60,335 nucleotides of DNA from contig CALVFO010000050.1 in the NCBI GenBank assembly GCA_944326855.1, forward strand, positions 1-60,335, in the 5' to 3' direction. The translations under genes and the position numbers were made by a program. Position 1 is the stretch's first letter. Every line of letters starts with the position of its first letter. The stretch is from an uncultured Alistipes sp. (GTDB lineage Bacteria; Bacteroidota; Bacteroidia; Bacteroidales; Rikenellaceae). The notes below the pieces were generated by a model. It had not been told where the DNA came from and did not search any database. It saw only the letters and a program-made list of their open reading frames with translations. Shown in pieces: positions 38,314 through 46,781 of this stretch.

Positions 38314-40398
38314 TCAATCCAAAAAGACAGGCGGGGTATGCGACACCTCCGATTCGCGACCCTGAGCGGAACTTTTGACCGCAGGCGGAATAACATCTTT
38401 CTCCAGGAATTTGTCGAGGGTATAACTTTCGCCCACACTTTCCAGGATCCGCTGTACAATCAAGGCCCGACTGATCGCATTAAATCCGGCCCCGGAACTG
38501 CTTTGTTTCATGATGCTATTCTCTTCGGAACGCCAGACCCCATACGCATATCCGTATCCTCCCTCGTAAGCTCCCACCATGTCATAACCGGGCACACCGA
38601 CCAGCATACTCCAGTGGGATTGCATAGGATCACCCGTAAGATCCAAATTGAGGTAGTATCCCTGGAAAAAACGTTGTTTCAAGGAATTGGCCGTTGCGGT
38701 CGGAATCTCATGGCCTCCGGTATACTCATCGCCCAACAATCCCATCGCATGTCCGCCCAATTCATGCACCAGAGTCGTTTTAAAACTGCTGGCTAACGTT
38801 CCTATCGCATAGGAAAAATGCTGATCCACATAATAAGTGGTTCCTCCATGCCGCTTAGAATTGGCAATCACGGCCACATAAGCGTTTTTCAGGCTCGAAT
38901 ATCCCGGCACTTTAGCGGCATATTTCTGGACACTTTCCTGCTGAAGAGACATCTTGCTGGAATTCTCGTCCGCATAGGTCACCCCCAAAGCCGAACGTCG
39001 CACATAACCGGGTTGGGAAACCCCGTTTTGGGGCGACACCACTTTGACGATGTAGATATTAAAGTAATCCCTGTAAGTTCGATAGGGTTCGTATTGGAAG
39101 AGGGCTTCTATGCCTTCCGCCATTTTAGTCTCATAGGTTCCATTCTCTTCCAGGTCATGATTCGTGAAGCCATCCCCCATGAAGATCACATTCATACCTC
39201 GACCCGGCACAGGTTCCGCATACGTAATGACCTGCCCGTCCTGCGAATAATCATCACTTTCCAGGTTGTCATTCAGATTCGAGAACCCATAACCACTTTG
39301 CTGTGGAGAAGGAATCCAGGCTTCATAGACCGGCATGGCCAATATCTCGTCCGGAATTTCCCCGTCGAAACGATTAAAACTCAGATCACAGGTTTCCAGC
39401 CGTTCCAGTCTGGCAAAATCTGAGGGAAGTCCTCCGGTGAATTGATTTCGTTGCAGCTGCAAGGATGTCAACGCCTCCAGATTCCCCATGCTCTCCGGCA
39501 AGGGCCCGGAGAGATTATTATAGCTCAGATTAATGGCTTCTACCTGACGTAAATTCCCGATGCTTTCAGGAATACTGCCATAAAGCTGATTATTGTGCAG
39601 GGTCATGGATTGCAATTGCGTCAACTGACCGATTTCTTCCGGGAGGGATCCGTTCAACGAATTGTCGTTCAATGCCAACGTTTGCAAATGGGTCAAGGCC
39701 CCGATCTCGGCAGGAATCGTTCCCGAAAGATTATTGACCGTAAGGTCCAGTATTTGCAAATTTTTAAGTTTCCCGATGCTTTCAGGAATGCTGCCCGTGA
39801 GGGCATCGTGCGAGAAATAGAGTTTTTCCAGATAGGGGAAGTTTCCAATCTCATCGGGAATCTGGCCAGCCAAATTATTGGCATACATGTAAATCACCAG
39901 AACATGCCCCTGTTCGTCGGTTCGGATCCCTTCCCATTGACCGATCGGCTTATCGCTCAGCCAATTCTCCTGCGCTTTCCAATTCGGCCCGTTCAAGTTG
40001 TTATACAAGGCCACCAAAGCGGCCTCTTCACTGCCTTCCGGCGCCTGCATACCCGGAGCCTGGCGAATCAGGCAATTTGCCGATTGGCCCGAAATAGTAA
40101 TCGACAACCGGCATTCCCGTTGTACATACGAAGGATTGGGTTCAACACTGACTTGCACCGTACTTTCCCCCTCTTGTGCAGAAAGCGATATCCAGGTAAC
40201 CTCTCCCGGATCGATCTTCCAGGGCCGATTGGTGCTGATGGTCATCGTTTGCCGGGTAACTCCTTCCTCAAAATTCAATACATCAGGAGAAACCGATAAC
40301 ATCGGTTCCGGCTCAGGATCTTTTGTGCAGGCTGTCAAAACTCCCAGGAACAGACACGCCCGCAGGAGAAAACGGAACTTAAAAATCGTTTGTAGCAT
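38314..40398 (-). CDS. BACON-LRR-M64 (IgA-peptidase-like) lipoprotein
   Basis: A 694-aa lipoprotein (signal ending GVLTAC, Cys24) with three parts. Residues about 33-115 look like a BACON domain (SVSPDVLNFEEG...WISLSAQEG...LIRQAPG). About 150-355 holds eight 24-residue leucine-rich repeats of the plant-like type (LxxLxLxxNxLxGxIPxxIGxL). About 385-690 is a peptidase M64-like domain with GRGMNVIFMGDGFT at its start and the metal site HELGGHAMGLLGDEY (H545, E546, H550, D557, E558). The first His pair is spaced HExxxH as written here, so the family assignment rests on the whole motif. The LRRs may bind a host or dietary target near the protease; that is inference. Confidence 0.82.
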   Translation of the reverse strand: MLQTIFKFRFLLRACLFLGVLTACTKDPEPEPMLSVSPDVLNFEEGVTRQTMTISTNRPWKIDPGEVTWISLSAQEGESTVQVSVEPNPSYVQRECRLSITISGQSANCLIRQAPGMQAPEGSEEAALVALYNNLNGPNWKAQENWLSDKPIGQWEGIRTDEQGHVLVIYMYANNLAGQIPDEIGNFPYLEKLYFSHDALTGSIPESIGKLKNLQILDLTVNNLSGTIPAEIGALTHLQTLALNDNSLNGSLPEEIGQLTQLQSMTLHNNQLYGSIPESIGNLRQVEAINLSYNNLSGPLPESMGNLEALTSLQLQRNQFTGGLPSDFARLERLETCDLSFNRFDGEIPDEILAMPVYEAWIPSPQQSGYGFSNLNDNLESDDYSQDGQVITYAEPVPGRGMNVIFMGDGFTNHDLEENGTYETKMAEGIEALFQYEPYRTYRDYFNIYIVKVVSPQNGVSQPGYVRRSALGVTYADENSSKMSLQQESVQKYAAKVPGYSSLKNAYVAVIANSKRHGGTTYYVDQHFSYAIGTLASSFKTTLVHELGGHAMGLLGDEYTGGHEIPTATANSLKQRFFQGYYLNLDLTGDPMQSHWSMLVGVPGYDMVGAYEGGYGYAYGVWRSEENSIMKQSSSGAGFNAISRALIVQRILESVGESYTLDKFLEKDVIPPAVKSSAQGRESEVSHTPPVFLD

Positions 40399-40399
40399 A

Positions 40400-40419
40400 C
40401 GTCTATTTTGTGATAGACG
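40400..40419 (-). promoter_or_regulatory. Hairpin abutting the M64-gene start codon
   Basis: cgtctat (40400-40406) and atagacg (40413-40419), 6-base spacer. In the transcript the stem ends one base before the AUG, where a ribosome would bind. Confidence 0.45.
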
Positions 40420-40491
40420 GAAGTTACAAAAAATTTCTCGGAAAAAGGCGTATTTATAACGCTAAAGAAGCGATAAAGTATTCCAAAAGCA

Positions 40492-40893
40492 TCATTCTTT
40501 TACAGACTCCAGCACCGATCGCCAATGATCCGGGATCGGAATGGAAACCTGTGCGGCGAAATCGAAACAGACCATCGTAGCCGTGCTGTCGGTTTTCACC
40601 TCCTGAGTTTGCGTATTGATGATTTGTTGGGACAAGGAAAAACTTTTATGACCGATTTCGCGTACGGCGGTCCGTACGACGATCGGCTCGTTCATGCGAA
40701 TCTGCCGAAGAAACGACGTATTGGTAGCCACGGTAATCACACCTTCCTCCCGCCAATAGGGTTCCAAACCCAATATCTGATGGAAAAAGTCGCTCTTCCC
40801 GACATCGAAATAGTGCTGTTGATTGACGTTGTTGACGTGACCGAGCATGTCCACATCGGCAAAACGCATTTGTATGGGGGTATCGACACTCAT
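40492..40893 (-). CDS. Hot-dog acyl-CoA thioesterase
   Basis: A 133-aa single hot-dog protein of the 4-hydroxybenzoyl-CoA thioesterase/YbgC group. The active-site motif is QMRFADVDMLGHVNNVNQQHYFD (Asp in ADVDMLGHVNN, about residues 12-22). Hydrolyses acyl-CoAs; substrate unknown. It begins 2 bases after the TsaC-type gene stop, so they are an operon. Confidence 0.9.
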   Translation of the reverse strand: MSVDTPIQMRFADVDMLGHVNNVNQQHYFDVGKSDFFHQILGLEPYWREEGVITVATNTSFLRQIRMNEPIVVRTAVREIGHKSFSLSQQIINTQTQEVKTDSTATMVCFDFAAQVSIPIPDHWRSVLESVKE

Positions 40894-40895
40894 TT

Positions 40896-41459
40896 TTATT
40901 CACGGATAATTTTGATTTCGCCTTGAAGTCCCACCATAATGATGGACGAGGCCTTGTGGGACGCTCCCTCTTCACAGGCAGGGTCCACCACAAAATCCAC
41001 CCCCTGAATAATTTCACCGGCAATCTCACTGTAAGTGGCCGGTGCCGGTTTCCCGGACAGATTGGCCGATGTGGAAACCAACGGACGGTTGAGTTTATGA
41101 ATCAGGCGTTGGCAAAATTCGTTTTTCGGAATACGAATTCCCAAGGTGCCGCTTTCCGGCACCAGATTGGCGGCTACGCCCCGGGCTTCGGGCAAAATCA
41201 GGGTCAGGGGTTTGTCGGCTACCTCGAACAACTGCCAGGCAATCTCAGGTACTTTCTGAATGTAGAGCGACACTTTATCCACATGATCCAACAAAACCAA
41301 CATACTGGTTTTGTTGACACTCTGTTTCAAATCGTAAATACGTTGAACCGCCTTTTCGTTGGTGGCGTCGCACCCGATTCCCCAAACCGTATCGGTCGGG
41401 TAGAGGATGATACCTCCCCGTTTCAAAACCTCAAGTGCTTCTTTTATTTGTTCTTCCAT
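40896..41459 (-). CDS. Threonylcarbamoyl-AMP synthase (TsaC/YrdC/Sua5 family)
   Basis: Makes L-threonylcarbamoyladenylate for the t6A37 tRNA modification (187 aa: the YrdC domain alone, without the Sua5 C-terminal domain). Visible are the start LKRGGIILYPTDTVWGIGCDA (Lys/Arg and nucleotide site), RIYDLKQ (about 41-47), ESGTLGIRIP and RPLVSTSANLSGKPAP. A possible -7 TACTTTTG lies at 41488-41495 on the minus strand. Downstream is the thioesterase. Confidence 0.93.
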   Translation of the reverse strand: MEEQIKEALEVLKRGGIILYPTDTVWGIGCDATNEKAVQRIYDLKQSVNKTSMLVLLDHVDKVSLYIQKVPEIAWQLFEVADKPLTLILPEARGVAANLVPESGTLGIRIPKNEFCQRLIHKLNRPLVSTSANLSGKPAPATYSEIAGEIIQGVDFVVDPACEEGASHKASSIIMVGLQGEIKIIRE

Positions 41460-41502
41460 AATGCAATTTCCGGTTCGATGAGCCCAACAAAAGTAATATT
41501 TT

Positions 41503-41534
41503 TTTGACTTTTTCAGTAAAACGATTTAGCTTTG
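41503..41534 (+). promoter_or_regulatory. Promoter of the YebC-type gene
   Basis: TTTG (41503-41506), 20 bases, TAGCTTTG (41527-41534): full match. It is 27 bases before the start codon. Confidence 0.8.
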
Positions 41535-41560
41535 TACTCCAAAATTAAAAACCATGATTT

Positions 41561-42295
41561 ATGGGAAGAGCATTTGAATACCGTAAAGCGAGAAAATTGA
41601 AACGCTGGGGCAACATGGCCCGTACGTTTACCAAACTGGGTAAGGAGATCGAAATCGCCGTCAAGGCCGGAGGCCCCGACCCCGGAGGAAACACTCGCCT
41701 GAGGGTATTGATCCAGAATGCCAAAGCGGCCAATATGCCCAAAGAAAACGTGGAACGCGCCATCAAACGCGCCATTTCGAAGGATACGGCCGATTACAAG
41801 GAGATGATTTACGAAGGGTACGCTCCGTTCGGAATCGCCATGATCATCGAAACAGCCACCGACAATACGACACGTACCGTCGCCAATGTACGCAGCTATT
41901 TCAATAAGGCCGGCGGTTCGTTGGGAACGACCGGTTCGGTGGATTTTCTGTTCGACCACAAATGCGTTTTCAAAATTCCGTATTCGGAAACGATCGACCT
42001 CGAAGAGTTGGAACTCGATCTGATCGACTACGGGGTAGACGAAGTGTTCGTGGACGGAAACGAAATCAACATATACGGTCCGTTCGATGCTTACGGCAAG
42101 ATTCAGGCCTACATCGAAGGCAAAGGCTATGAACTGATCAGCGGAGAATTTGTTCGTCTGCCGTTGGACACCAAAGAAGTAACCGAAGAACAACGGGCTT
42201 CCATCGAAAAACTGATCGAACGTTTCGAAGAAGACGACGATGTGGTGAACGTCTTCCACAACATGCAAGAATCGGACGAAGAAGAAGCCGAATAA
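41561..42295 (+). CDS. YebC/PmpR-family regulator or translation factor
   Basis: A 244-aa cytoplasmic protein with the YebC three-domain form. The N-terminus reads MGRAFEYRKARKLKRWG (GRxFExRK is the Bacteroidota variant of GHSKWxxIK), followed by ARTFTKLGKEIEIAVKAGGPDP and NMPKENVERAIKR. The C-terminal ~20 residues are very acidic (EEDDDVVNV...DEEEAE). Members regulate transcription or relieve ribosome stalling at proline runs; which applies here is unknown. Confidence 0.9.
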   Translation: MGRAFEYRKARKLKRWGNMARTFTKLGKEIEIAVKAGGPDPGGNTRLRVLIQNAKAANMPKENVERAIKRAISKDTADYKEMIYEGYAPFGIAMIIETATDNTTRTVANVRSYFNKAGGSLGTTGSVDFLFDHKCVFKIPYSETIDLEELELDLIDYGVDEVFVDGNEINIYGPFDAYGKIQAYIEGKGYELISGEFVRLPLDTKEVTEEQRASIEKLIERFEEDDDVVNVFHNMQESDEEEAE

Positions 42296-42317
42296 GACAC
42301 TCTCGGAGCGACATCAC

Positions 42318-42347
42318 AAAAACGGGACACACCAGTCCCGTTTTTTT
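42318..42347 (+). terminator. Intrinsic terminator after the YebC-type gene
   Basis: Stem aaaaacgggac / gtcccgttttt, 6-base loop (acacca), seven T. Confidence 0.88.
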
Positions 42348-42440
42348 ATGTTCCGATGTTCCGACCCGACATACTAAAAAAAGTAGAGGACCGTTTCCTT
42401 TCTCTTGAGAACAAAACATTTTTGTTTCGCCAAATTTGGG

Positions 42441-42448
42441 TATATTTG
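42441..42448 (+). promoter_or_regulatory. -7 element for batD-batE-recR
   Basis: TATATTTG, 56 bases before the batD start. A TTTG at 42421-42424 is 16 bases upstream, shorter than the usual spacing. Confidence 0.5.
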
Positions 42449-42503
42449 TAGGAAAAACCCGACGAGACCGTTTGTATATCGTTCGGTTAAAGACAGAGAT
42501 TAT

Positions 42504-44363
42504 ATGCTGCGTATCATCAAACATCTGTGCGCCCTGCTGGTAGTAAGTTTTCTGATTCCGGAGGTTCGGGCTCAGGAGATTCATTTCGAAACCGGAGCGC
42601 CCCGTATGGTTGCCGTAGGCGAGGCTTTCCGCATCGAATTTTCGCTCAATGCCAAACCGGAAGATTTTACCGCTCCCTCTTTCGAAGGTTTCGATGTATT
42701 GGCCGGACCGACCACCTCACAAGGACAATCCGTCTCCATCGTCAACGGTAAAGTCAATCAATCGGTTTCTTTCTCGTATACGTATGTTTTGCAAGCCCGT
42801 TCGGCAGGGACTTTCACCATTCCGGCCGCCCGGGTCAAAGCCAAAGGCAAGGAATACACCACCCAACCCGTACCCATCGAGGTCGTTGCGGCCGAAGCGA
42901 TGCAGCAACAGGCTCCTTCTTCCGGATCCAGAGGCGGACAGGAACGGATACAACCGCAAAGTTCTTCCGCCCATGTAGCGGAGGACGACATATTGGTTCG
43001 GGTGAGCGTGAACCGGAACAAAGTCTACAAGGGACAACCGGTAAAGGCCACCTTCAAGCTCTACACCCGCGTTCCGCTGGGCGGGATCGAAAAAGCCATC
43101 TATCCGGCATTCAACGGTTTTTGGGCCCAGGATTTGAACGTAGACGGTTACGACTGGCAGCGGGAAACCTACAACGGGAAAGTTTACGATTCCCGCATCA
43201 TCAAGGAAACCCTGCTCTTTCCCCAACAGTCCGGGACCTTGTACATCGAACAGTTCAGTCTGACGGTCGTGGCTCAGATCATGACCCAGGTGGCACCTCG
43301 AGGATCGTTGTTCGACGACTTTTTCGGAGGAGGACCCCAAATCCAGGAAGTACGTAGAAACCTGACGGCATCTCCCATCCGCATCACCGTGGACGAATTT
43401 CCGGCCGGGGCGCCTGCCACGTTCAACGGAGCGGTCGGTCAATTCCAAATCAGCAGTGCGCTGGCCGACTCGACCCTGGCCGCCAACTCTTCGGGCACCT
43501 ACCAGCTGAAAATCTCCGGAAACGGAAACCTGCCGCTGATCCAGGCTCCCAAATTGACGCTGCCTTCATCGTTCGAACAATACAACATGAAAACCACCGA
43601 AAGCCTCAATTCCACCACCATGGGCATTGCCGGCTATCGACAGTTCGAATATCCTTTCATCCCGCGGGGTGAAGGATTCTATACGATCGAACCCGTTCAA
43701 TTCTCCTATTTCGACCCGGACAAAAAACAATACGTCACGTTGTCGACTCCGACTTATTCGGTCAATATCCTGGCCGATTCGACCAGTTCGGGAACCGGGG
43801 AACGGGGTTTGGTCAGCGGGATCAGCAAAGAAGAACTCAAGATCCTCGACGAGGACATCCGCTTTATTCGCATCGGCAATCCCGATTTGAAAAAACGGGG
43901 AACCCATTGGTTCGGCAGTCTGACGTACTGGTTGCTGTTGGTGATTCTGGCCGGAGCCGGTGTCGGCAGTTACTTCTACCTGAAGAAACAACTCCGGGAT
44001 CGTAAGAATACGACCCTGGTTCGGAACAAAAAAGCCAATAAAGTGGCCCTGCAGCGACTTAAAGCCGCCCAGAACCATATGAATACCGACAACGAACGTC
44101 TCTTCTATGAAGAGATGCTCAAAGCCCTGTGGGGGTATATGAGCGACAAGCTCAACATTCCGGTGGCCAACCTGACCAAAGACAACATTCGGGAAGAGTT
44201 ACTGCGCCGGGGATTGGCGGCCGAACAGTCCGAACGATTCATTCAACTCATCTCCGATTGTGAATACGCCCAATATTCCCCTTCGTCTTCGGGTCACATG
44301 AACGAAATTTACAATGCGGCGGTCAAAATGCTTTCGAAATTCGAATCCGTCATTAAAAAATAG
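42504..44363 (+). CDS. batD: BatD, aerotolerance-operon protein
   Basis: A 619-aa envelope protein: signal peptide (ALLVVSFLIPEVRAQ), long periplasmic beta-rich part (about 25-470), one membrane helix (about 505-525, YWLLLVILAGAGVGSYFYL) and a cytoplasmic helical tail. It is the BatD partner of the Bat (Bacteroides aerotolerance) system; in Bacteroides fragilis the locus contributes to oxygen tolerance. The MoxR and batA/B/C genes that usually precede are not here. The start at 42504 follows the -7 element; the longer frame from 42405 lies before it. batE begins 2 bases after the stop. Confidence 0.9.
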   Translation: MLRIIKHLCALLVVSFLIPEVRAQEIHFETGAPRMVAVGEAFRIEFSLNAKPEDFTAPSFEGFDVLAGPTTSQGQSVSIVNGKVNQSVSFSYTYVLQARSAGTFTIPAARVKAKGKEYTTQPVPIEVVAAEAMQQQAPSSGSRGGQERIQPQSSSAHVAEDDILVRVSVNRNKVYKGQPVKATFKLYTRVPLGGIEKAIYPAFNGFWAQDLNVDGYDWQRETYNGKVYDSRIIKETLLFPQQSGTLYIEQFSLTVVAQIMTQVAPRGSLFDDFFGGGPQIQEVRRNLTASPIRITVDEFPAGAPATFNGAVGQFQISSALADSTLAANSSGTYQLKISGNGNLPLIQAPKLTLPSSFEQYNMKTTESLNSTTMGIAGYRQFEYPFIPRGEGFYTIEPVQFSYFDPDKKQYVTLSTPTYSVNILADSTSSGTGERGLVSGISKEELKILDEDIRFIRIGNPDLKKRGTHWFGSLTYWLLLVILAGAGVGSYFYLKKQLRDRKNTTLVRNKKANKVALQRLKAAQNHMNTDNERLFYEEMLKALWGYMSDKLNIPVANLTKDNIREELLRRGLAAEQSERFIQLISDCEYAQYSPSSSGHMNEIYNAAVKMLSKFESVIKK

Positions 44364-44365
44364 GT

Positions 44366-45124
44366 ATGAAAAGTCGTTTAATCCTGATAATTACGCTATT
44401 TTTCGTCGGTACGCTGTCGGCCCAGACGACCGAACAGTTGTGGAACGATGCCAATACGGCTTACATCAACGGTCAATATGCCGAAGCGGTCCGGGGATAT
44501 GAAGCCATCCGGAATCAAGGTCTGGAAAGCGCCAAACTGTATCTGAACCTGGGAAATGCCTATTACAAGCAGGGACTCGTCGGCAAAGCGATTCTGGAAT
44601 ATCACCGGGCCCTGCGTTTATCTCCCTCCGATGACGACGTACGTTACAACCTGGCCATTGCCAACGCATATGTTCAGGATAAAATCGAGGTCATCCCGAC
44701 CTTTTTCCTGAAACGATGGGTTATCTCGTTGCAAAACGCCTGTTCGGGCAGCAGTTGGGCCATCTGGAGCCTGATCTTTTTCGTGATAGCGATGGCTTGC
44801 ACGATTTTGTACCTGCTGGCAGAAGGATTGGCATGGCGAAAAGGCGGATTTTATGGAGCCTTGGTCGCAGTTCTGCTGTTTGCCTTCAGTTTTGCGTCCG
44901 CCTCCCGGAGTAAACGACTGGCCCTGCATCCCCGTTCGGCCATCGTGATGAGCGGGGCCGCTCCGGTCAAAAGTTCTCCGGATAAAGGCAGCAAAGATAT
45001 TTTCGTGCTGCATGAAGGCACCCAGGTCGATGTCCGCGACTCCTTGGGCGATTATCGCGAAATCGTGATTGCAGACGGCAACAAAGGCTGGATTCAAAAC
45101 TCCGCCATCGAAATGATCGATTGA
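44366..45124 (+). CDS. batE: BatE, TPR and SH3-like membrane protein
   Basis: A 252-aa protein: signal peptide (MKSRLILIITLFFVGTLSAQ), a TPR region (about 22-105; AKLYLNLGNAYYKQGLVGKAIL), two membrane helices (about 125-150 and 160-180) and a C-terminal bacterial SH3-like domain (about 190-250, VKSSPDKGSKDIFVLHEGTQV and GWIQNSAIEMI). Matches BatE. It starts 2 bases after batD and ends 1 base before the recR start. Confidence 0.9.
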   Translation: MKSRLILIITLFFVGTLSAQTTEQLWNDANTAYINGQYAEAVRGYEAIRNQGLESAKLYLNLGNAYYKQGLVGKAILEYHRALRLSPSDDDVRYNLAIANAYVQDKIEVIPTFFLKRWVISLQNACSGSSWAIWSLIFFVIAMACTILYLLAEGLAWRKGGFYGALVAVLLFAFSFASASRSKRLALHPRSAIVMSGAAPVKSSPDKGSKDIFVLHEGTQVDVRDSLGDYREIVIADGNKGWIQNSAIEMID

Positions 45125-45125
45125 T

Positions 45126-45731
45126 ATGGCCAACCTGTTGGACGATGTAGTGGGGGAGTTGTCCCGTCTGCCCGGGATCGGTCGACGTACGGCGCTGAGA
45201 CTGGCCATGCACATCCTGAGAATGGAGGTGCAGGATGTCGATCTCATGGCCGATTCCATTGCCCGATTCCGTCATGAGATTCGTCATTGTCGCCGCTGCA
45301 ACAACCTTTCCGATTCCGATCTATGTGAGATATGCGCCGACGAAACCCGAGACCGGTCGGTTGTCTGCGTCGTCGAACAGGTCAAGGATGTGATTTCGAT
45401 CGAGAATACCCGTCAGTATCGTGGATTATACCACGTATTGGGCGGTATCATCTCACCGATGCAGGGTATCGGCCCCTCGGATCTGAAAATCGACCTGCTG
45501 CTCGAAAATATCGCACGCGGCGAAATCAAGGAGGTCATTCTGGCTTTGAGCACTTCGGTCGAAGGGGAGACCACCTCGTTTTACCTCTCCCGGCGCTTGG
45601 CCGCCTGTCCGGGCATTACCCTCACGACCATCGCCCGAGGCATCGGATTCGGGGACGAACTCGATTACGCCGACGAGCTGACCATCGCTCATGCCCTGCA
45701 CAACCGGCGGCCCATGGAACCAGAAGGATAG
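45126..45731 (+). CDS. recR: RecR, recombination mediator
   Basis: DNA-repair protein (201 aa) that with RecF/RecO loads RecA. Visible are the helix-hairpin-helix LSRLPGIGRRTALRLA (about 13-28), a C4 zinc finger (HCRRCNNLSDSDLCEICAD, about 54-72) and the Toprim domain (VCVVEQVKDVISIE...ILALSTSVEGETTSFYL). Its start lies 1 base after batE. A terminator follows. Confidence 0.96.
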   Translation: MANLLDDVVGELSRLPGIGRRTALRLAMHILRMEVQDVDLMADSIARFRHEIRHCRRCNNLSDSDLCEICADETRDRSVVCVVEQVKDVISIENTRQYRGLYHVLGGIISPMQGIGPSDLKIDLLLENIARGEIKEVILALSTSVEGETTSFYLSRRLAACPGITLTTIARGIGFGDELDYADELTIAHALHNRRPMEPEG

Positions 45732-45736
45732 ATACG

Positions 45737-45771
45737 AAAAAAACGGGCTTTCTGTAAAAAGCCCGTTTTTT
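45737..45771 (+). terminator. Intrinsic terminator after recR
   Basis: Stem aaaaacgggcttt / aaagcccgttttt, T run after. Confidence 0.88.
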
Positions 45772-45793
45772 CATAACAATCCAGTCTTCCCGA

Positions 45794-46225
45794 TTACAAG
45801 GCGTCTTTGGCTTCCAGAATAGCCGTCAGTTCACCGTTCGTATACAGCATCAACAGATTACCGTCGATTTCATAACTGTCCACCTCATCCAACATTTTGA
45901 AAAAACGGTCTTCCCCTGCCTGATCGGGGCAAAAAGCCCGCGTCGATGCAATACCCTGGAAATCGATTTTCCCGTCGGCAGGCAAGGTATAGGAACCCAT
46001 CAGCGAATTGCAATCGCCTCGCCCATTAAAACGCCCCCCTTCCGAATCGATAATGATATAATAGTTGTCATTGGCTTGGACGAGTTTTCCGTCTTCCTGG
46101 ATCAACGTCCATTTGGTTTCCGTCAGCGGTTTGTGGTTCTTCGAAGGCCCGCGGCGGCAAGAACAGCACGAGGAAGCCAGCAGAGCCACACTTCCCAACA
46201 GGGCCAACCAGGTAAATGTTTTCAT
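45794..46225 (-). CDS. META-domain (HslJ-like) lipoprotein
   Basis: A 143-aa lipoprotein; signal ending LLASSC, followed by a CCSC cluster (Cys20 region) and a mature META-like domain: TETKWTLIQEDGKLV, FNGRGDCNSLMGSYTL (about 66-81) and FQGIASTRAFCPD (about 88-100). The two later cysteines may form a disulfide. Start is 46225 (MKTFTWLALLGSV); the frame from 46261 begins upstream of the -7 element TATTTTTG (complement of 46250-46257). Confidence 0.82.
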   Translation of the reverse strand: MKTFTWLALLGSVALLASSCCSCRRGPSKNHKPLTETKWTLIQEDGKLVQANDNYYIIIDSEGGRFNGRGDCNSLMGSYTLPADGKIDFQGIASTRAFCPDQAGEDRFFKMLDEVDSYEIDGNLLMLYTNGELTAILEAKDAL

Positions 46226-46249
46226 AACTTGTTTTTTAAGATACCGGTG

Positions 46250-46287
46250 CAAAAATAGCAATTACCATGAAAATGGTGCTAATTTTG
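46250..46287. promoter_or_regulatory. Divergent -7 elements for the META lipoprotein (-) and ridA (+)
   Basis: Minus strand TATTTTTG (complement of 46250-46257) and plus strand TAATTTTG (46280-46287). Confidence 0.5.
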
Positions 46288-46328
46288 TGCCAGAGAAATC
46301 ACAGAACCTTTAAATAACAACCGAAAAA

Positions 46329-46703
46329 ATGAAAAAAGTCATTGCCAGTGCACAGGCCCCTGCCGCCGTAGGGCCTTACAGTCAAGCCATCGAAGCCAAC
46401 GGAACCCTGTATATATCCGGACAATTACCGATCGATCCCGCTTGCGGGCAAATGCCCGAAAGCATCGAAGCCCAAACGGAACAGGCTCTCAAAAACATCG
46501 GTGCCATTCTTTCGGAAGCCGGTTACGGTTATCAGCACGTCGTGAAATCGACCGTTCTGCTGGCCGACATGAACGATTTTGCGGCCATGAATGGCGTATA
46601 TGCCCGATTCTATACCGAACAGATGCCGGCGCGCGTTTGTTATCAGGTAGCGGCTCTGCCGATGGGTGCCAAGGTCGAAATCGAAACCGTAGCCGTAAAA
46701 TAA
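46329..46703 (+). CDS. ridA: RidA, enamine/imine deaminase
   Basis: Removes reactive 2-aminoacrylate and other enamines released by PLP enzymes (124 aa, usual length). Visible are APAAVGPYSQAIEANG (about 10-25), LYISGQLPIDP (about 27-37) and the C-terminal RVCYQVAALPMGAKVEIE with the substrate-binding Arg. Serine dehydratase (27247-26039) and other PLP enzymes in the cell would supply its substrate. A perfect terminator follows. Confidence 0.95.
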   Translation: MKKVIASAQAPAAVGPYSQAIEANGTLYISGQLPIDPACGQMPESIEAQTEQALKNIGAILSEAGYGYQHVVKSTVLLADMNDFAAMNGVYARFYTEQMPARVCYQVAALPMGAKVEIETVAVK

Positions 46704-46725
46704 GGAATAACGGCCCATTCATCAC

Positions 46726-46759
46726 AAGAAATCCTGTGGCGTTTGCCACAGGATTTCTT
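46726..46759. terminator. Bidirectional terminator between ridA and the fucosidase
   Basis: Perfect 15-bp inverted repeat (aagaaatcctgtggc / gccacaggatttctt) with loop gttt. Confidence 0.88.
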
Positions 46760-46781
46760 ATATCAAAAGCATTCCCGAAGG

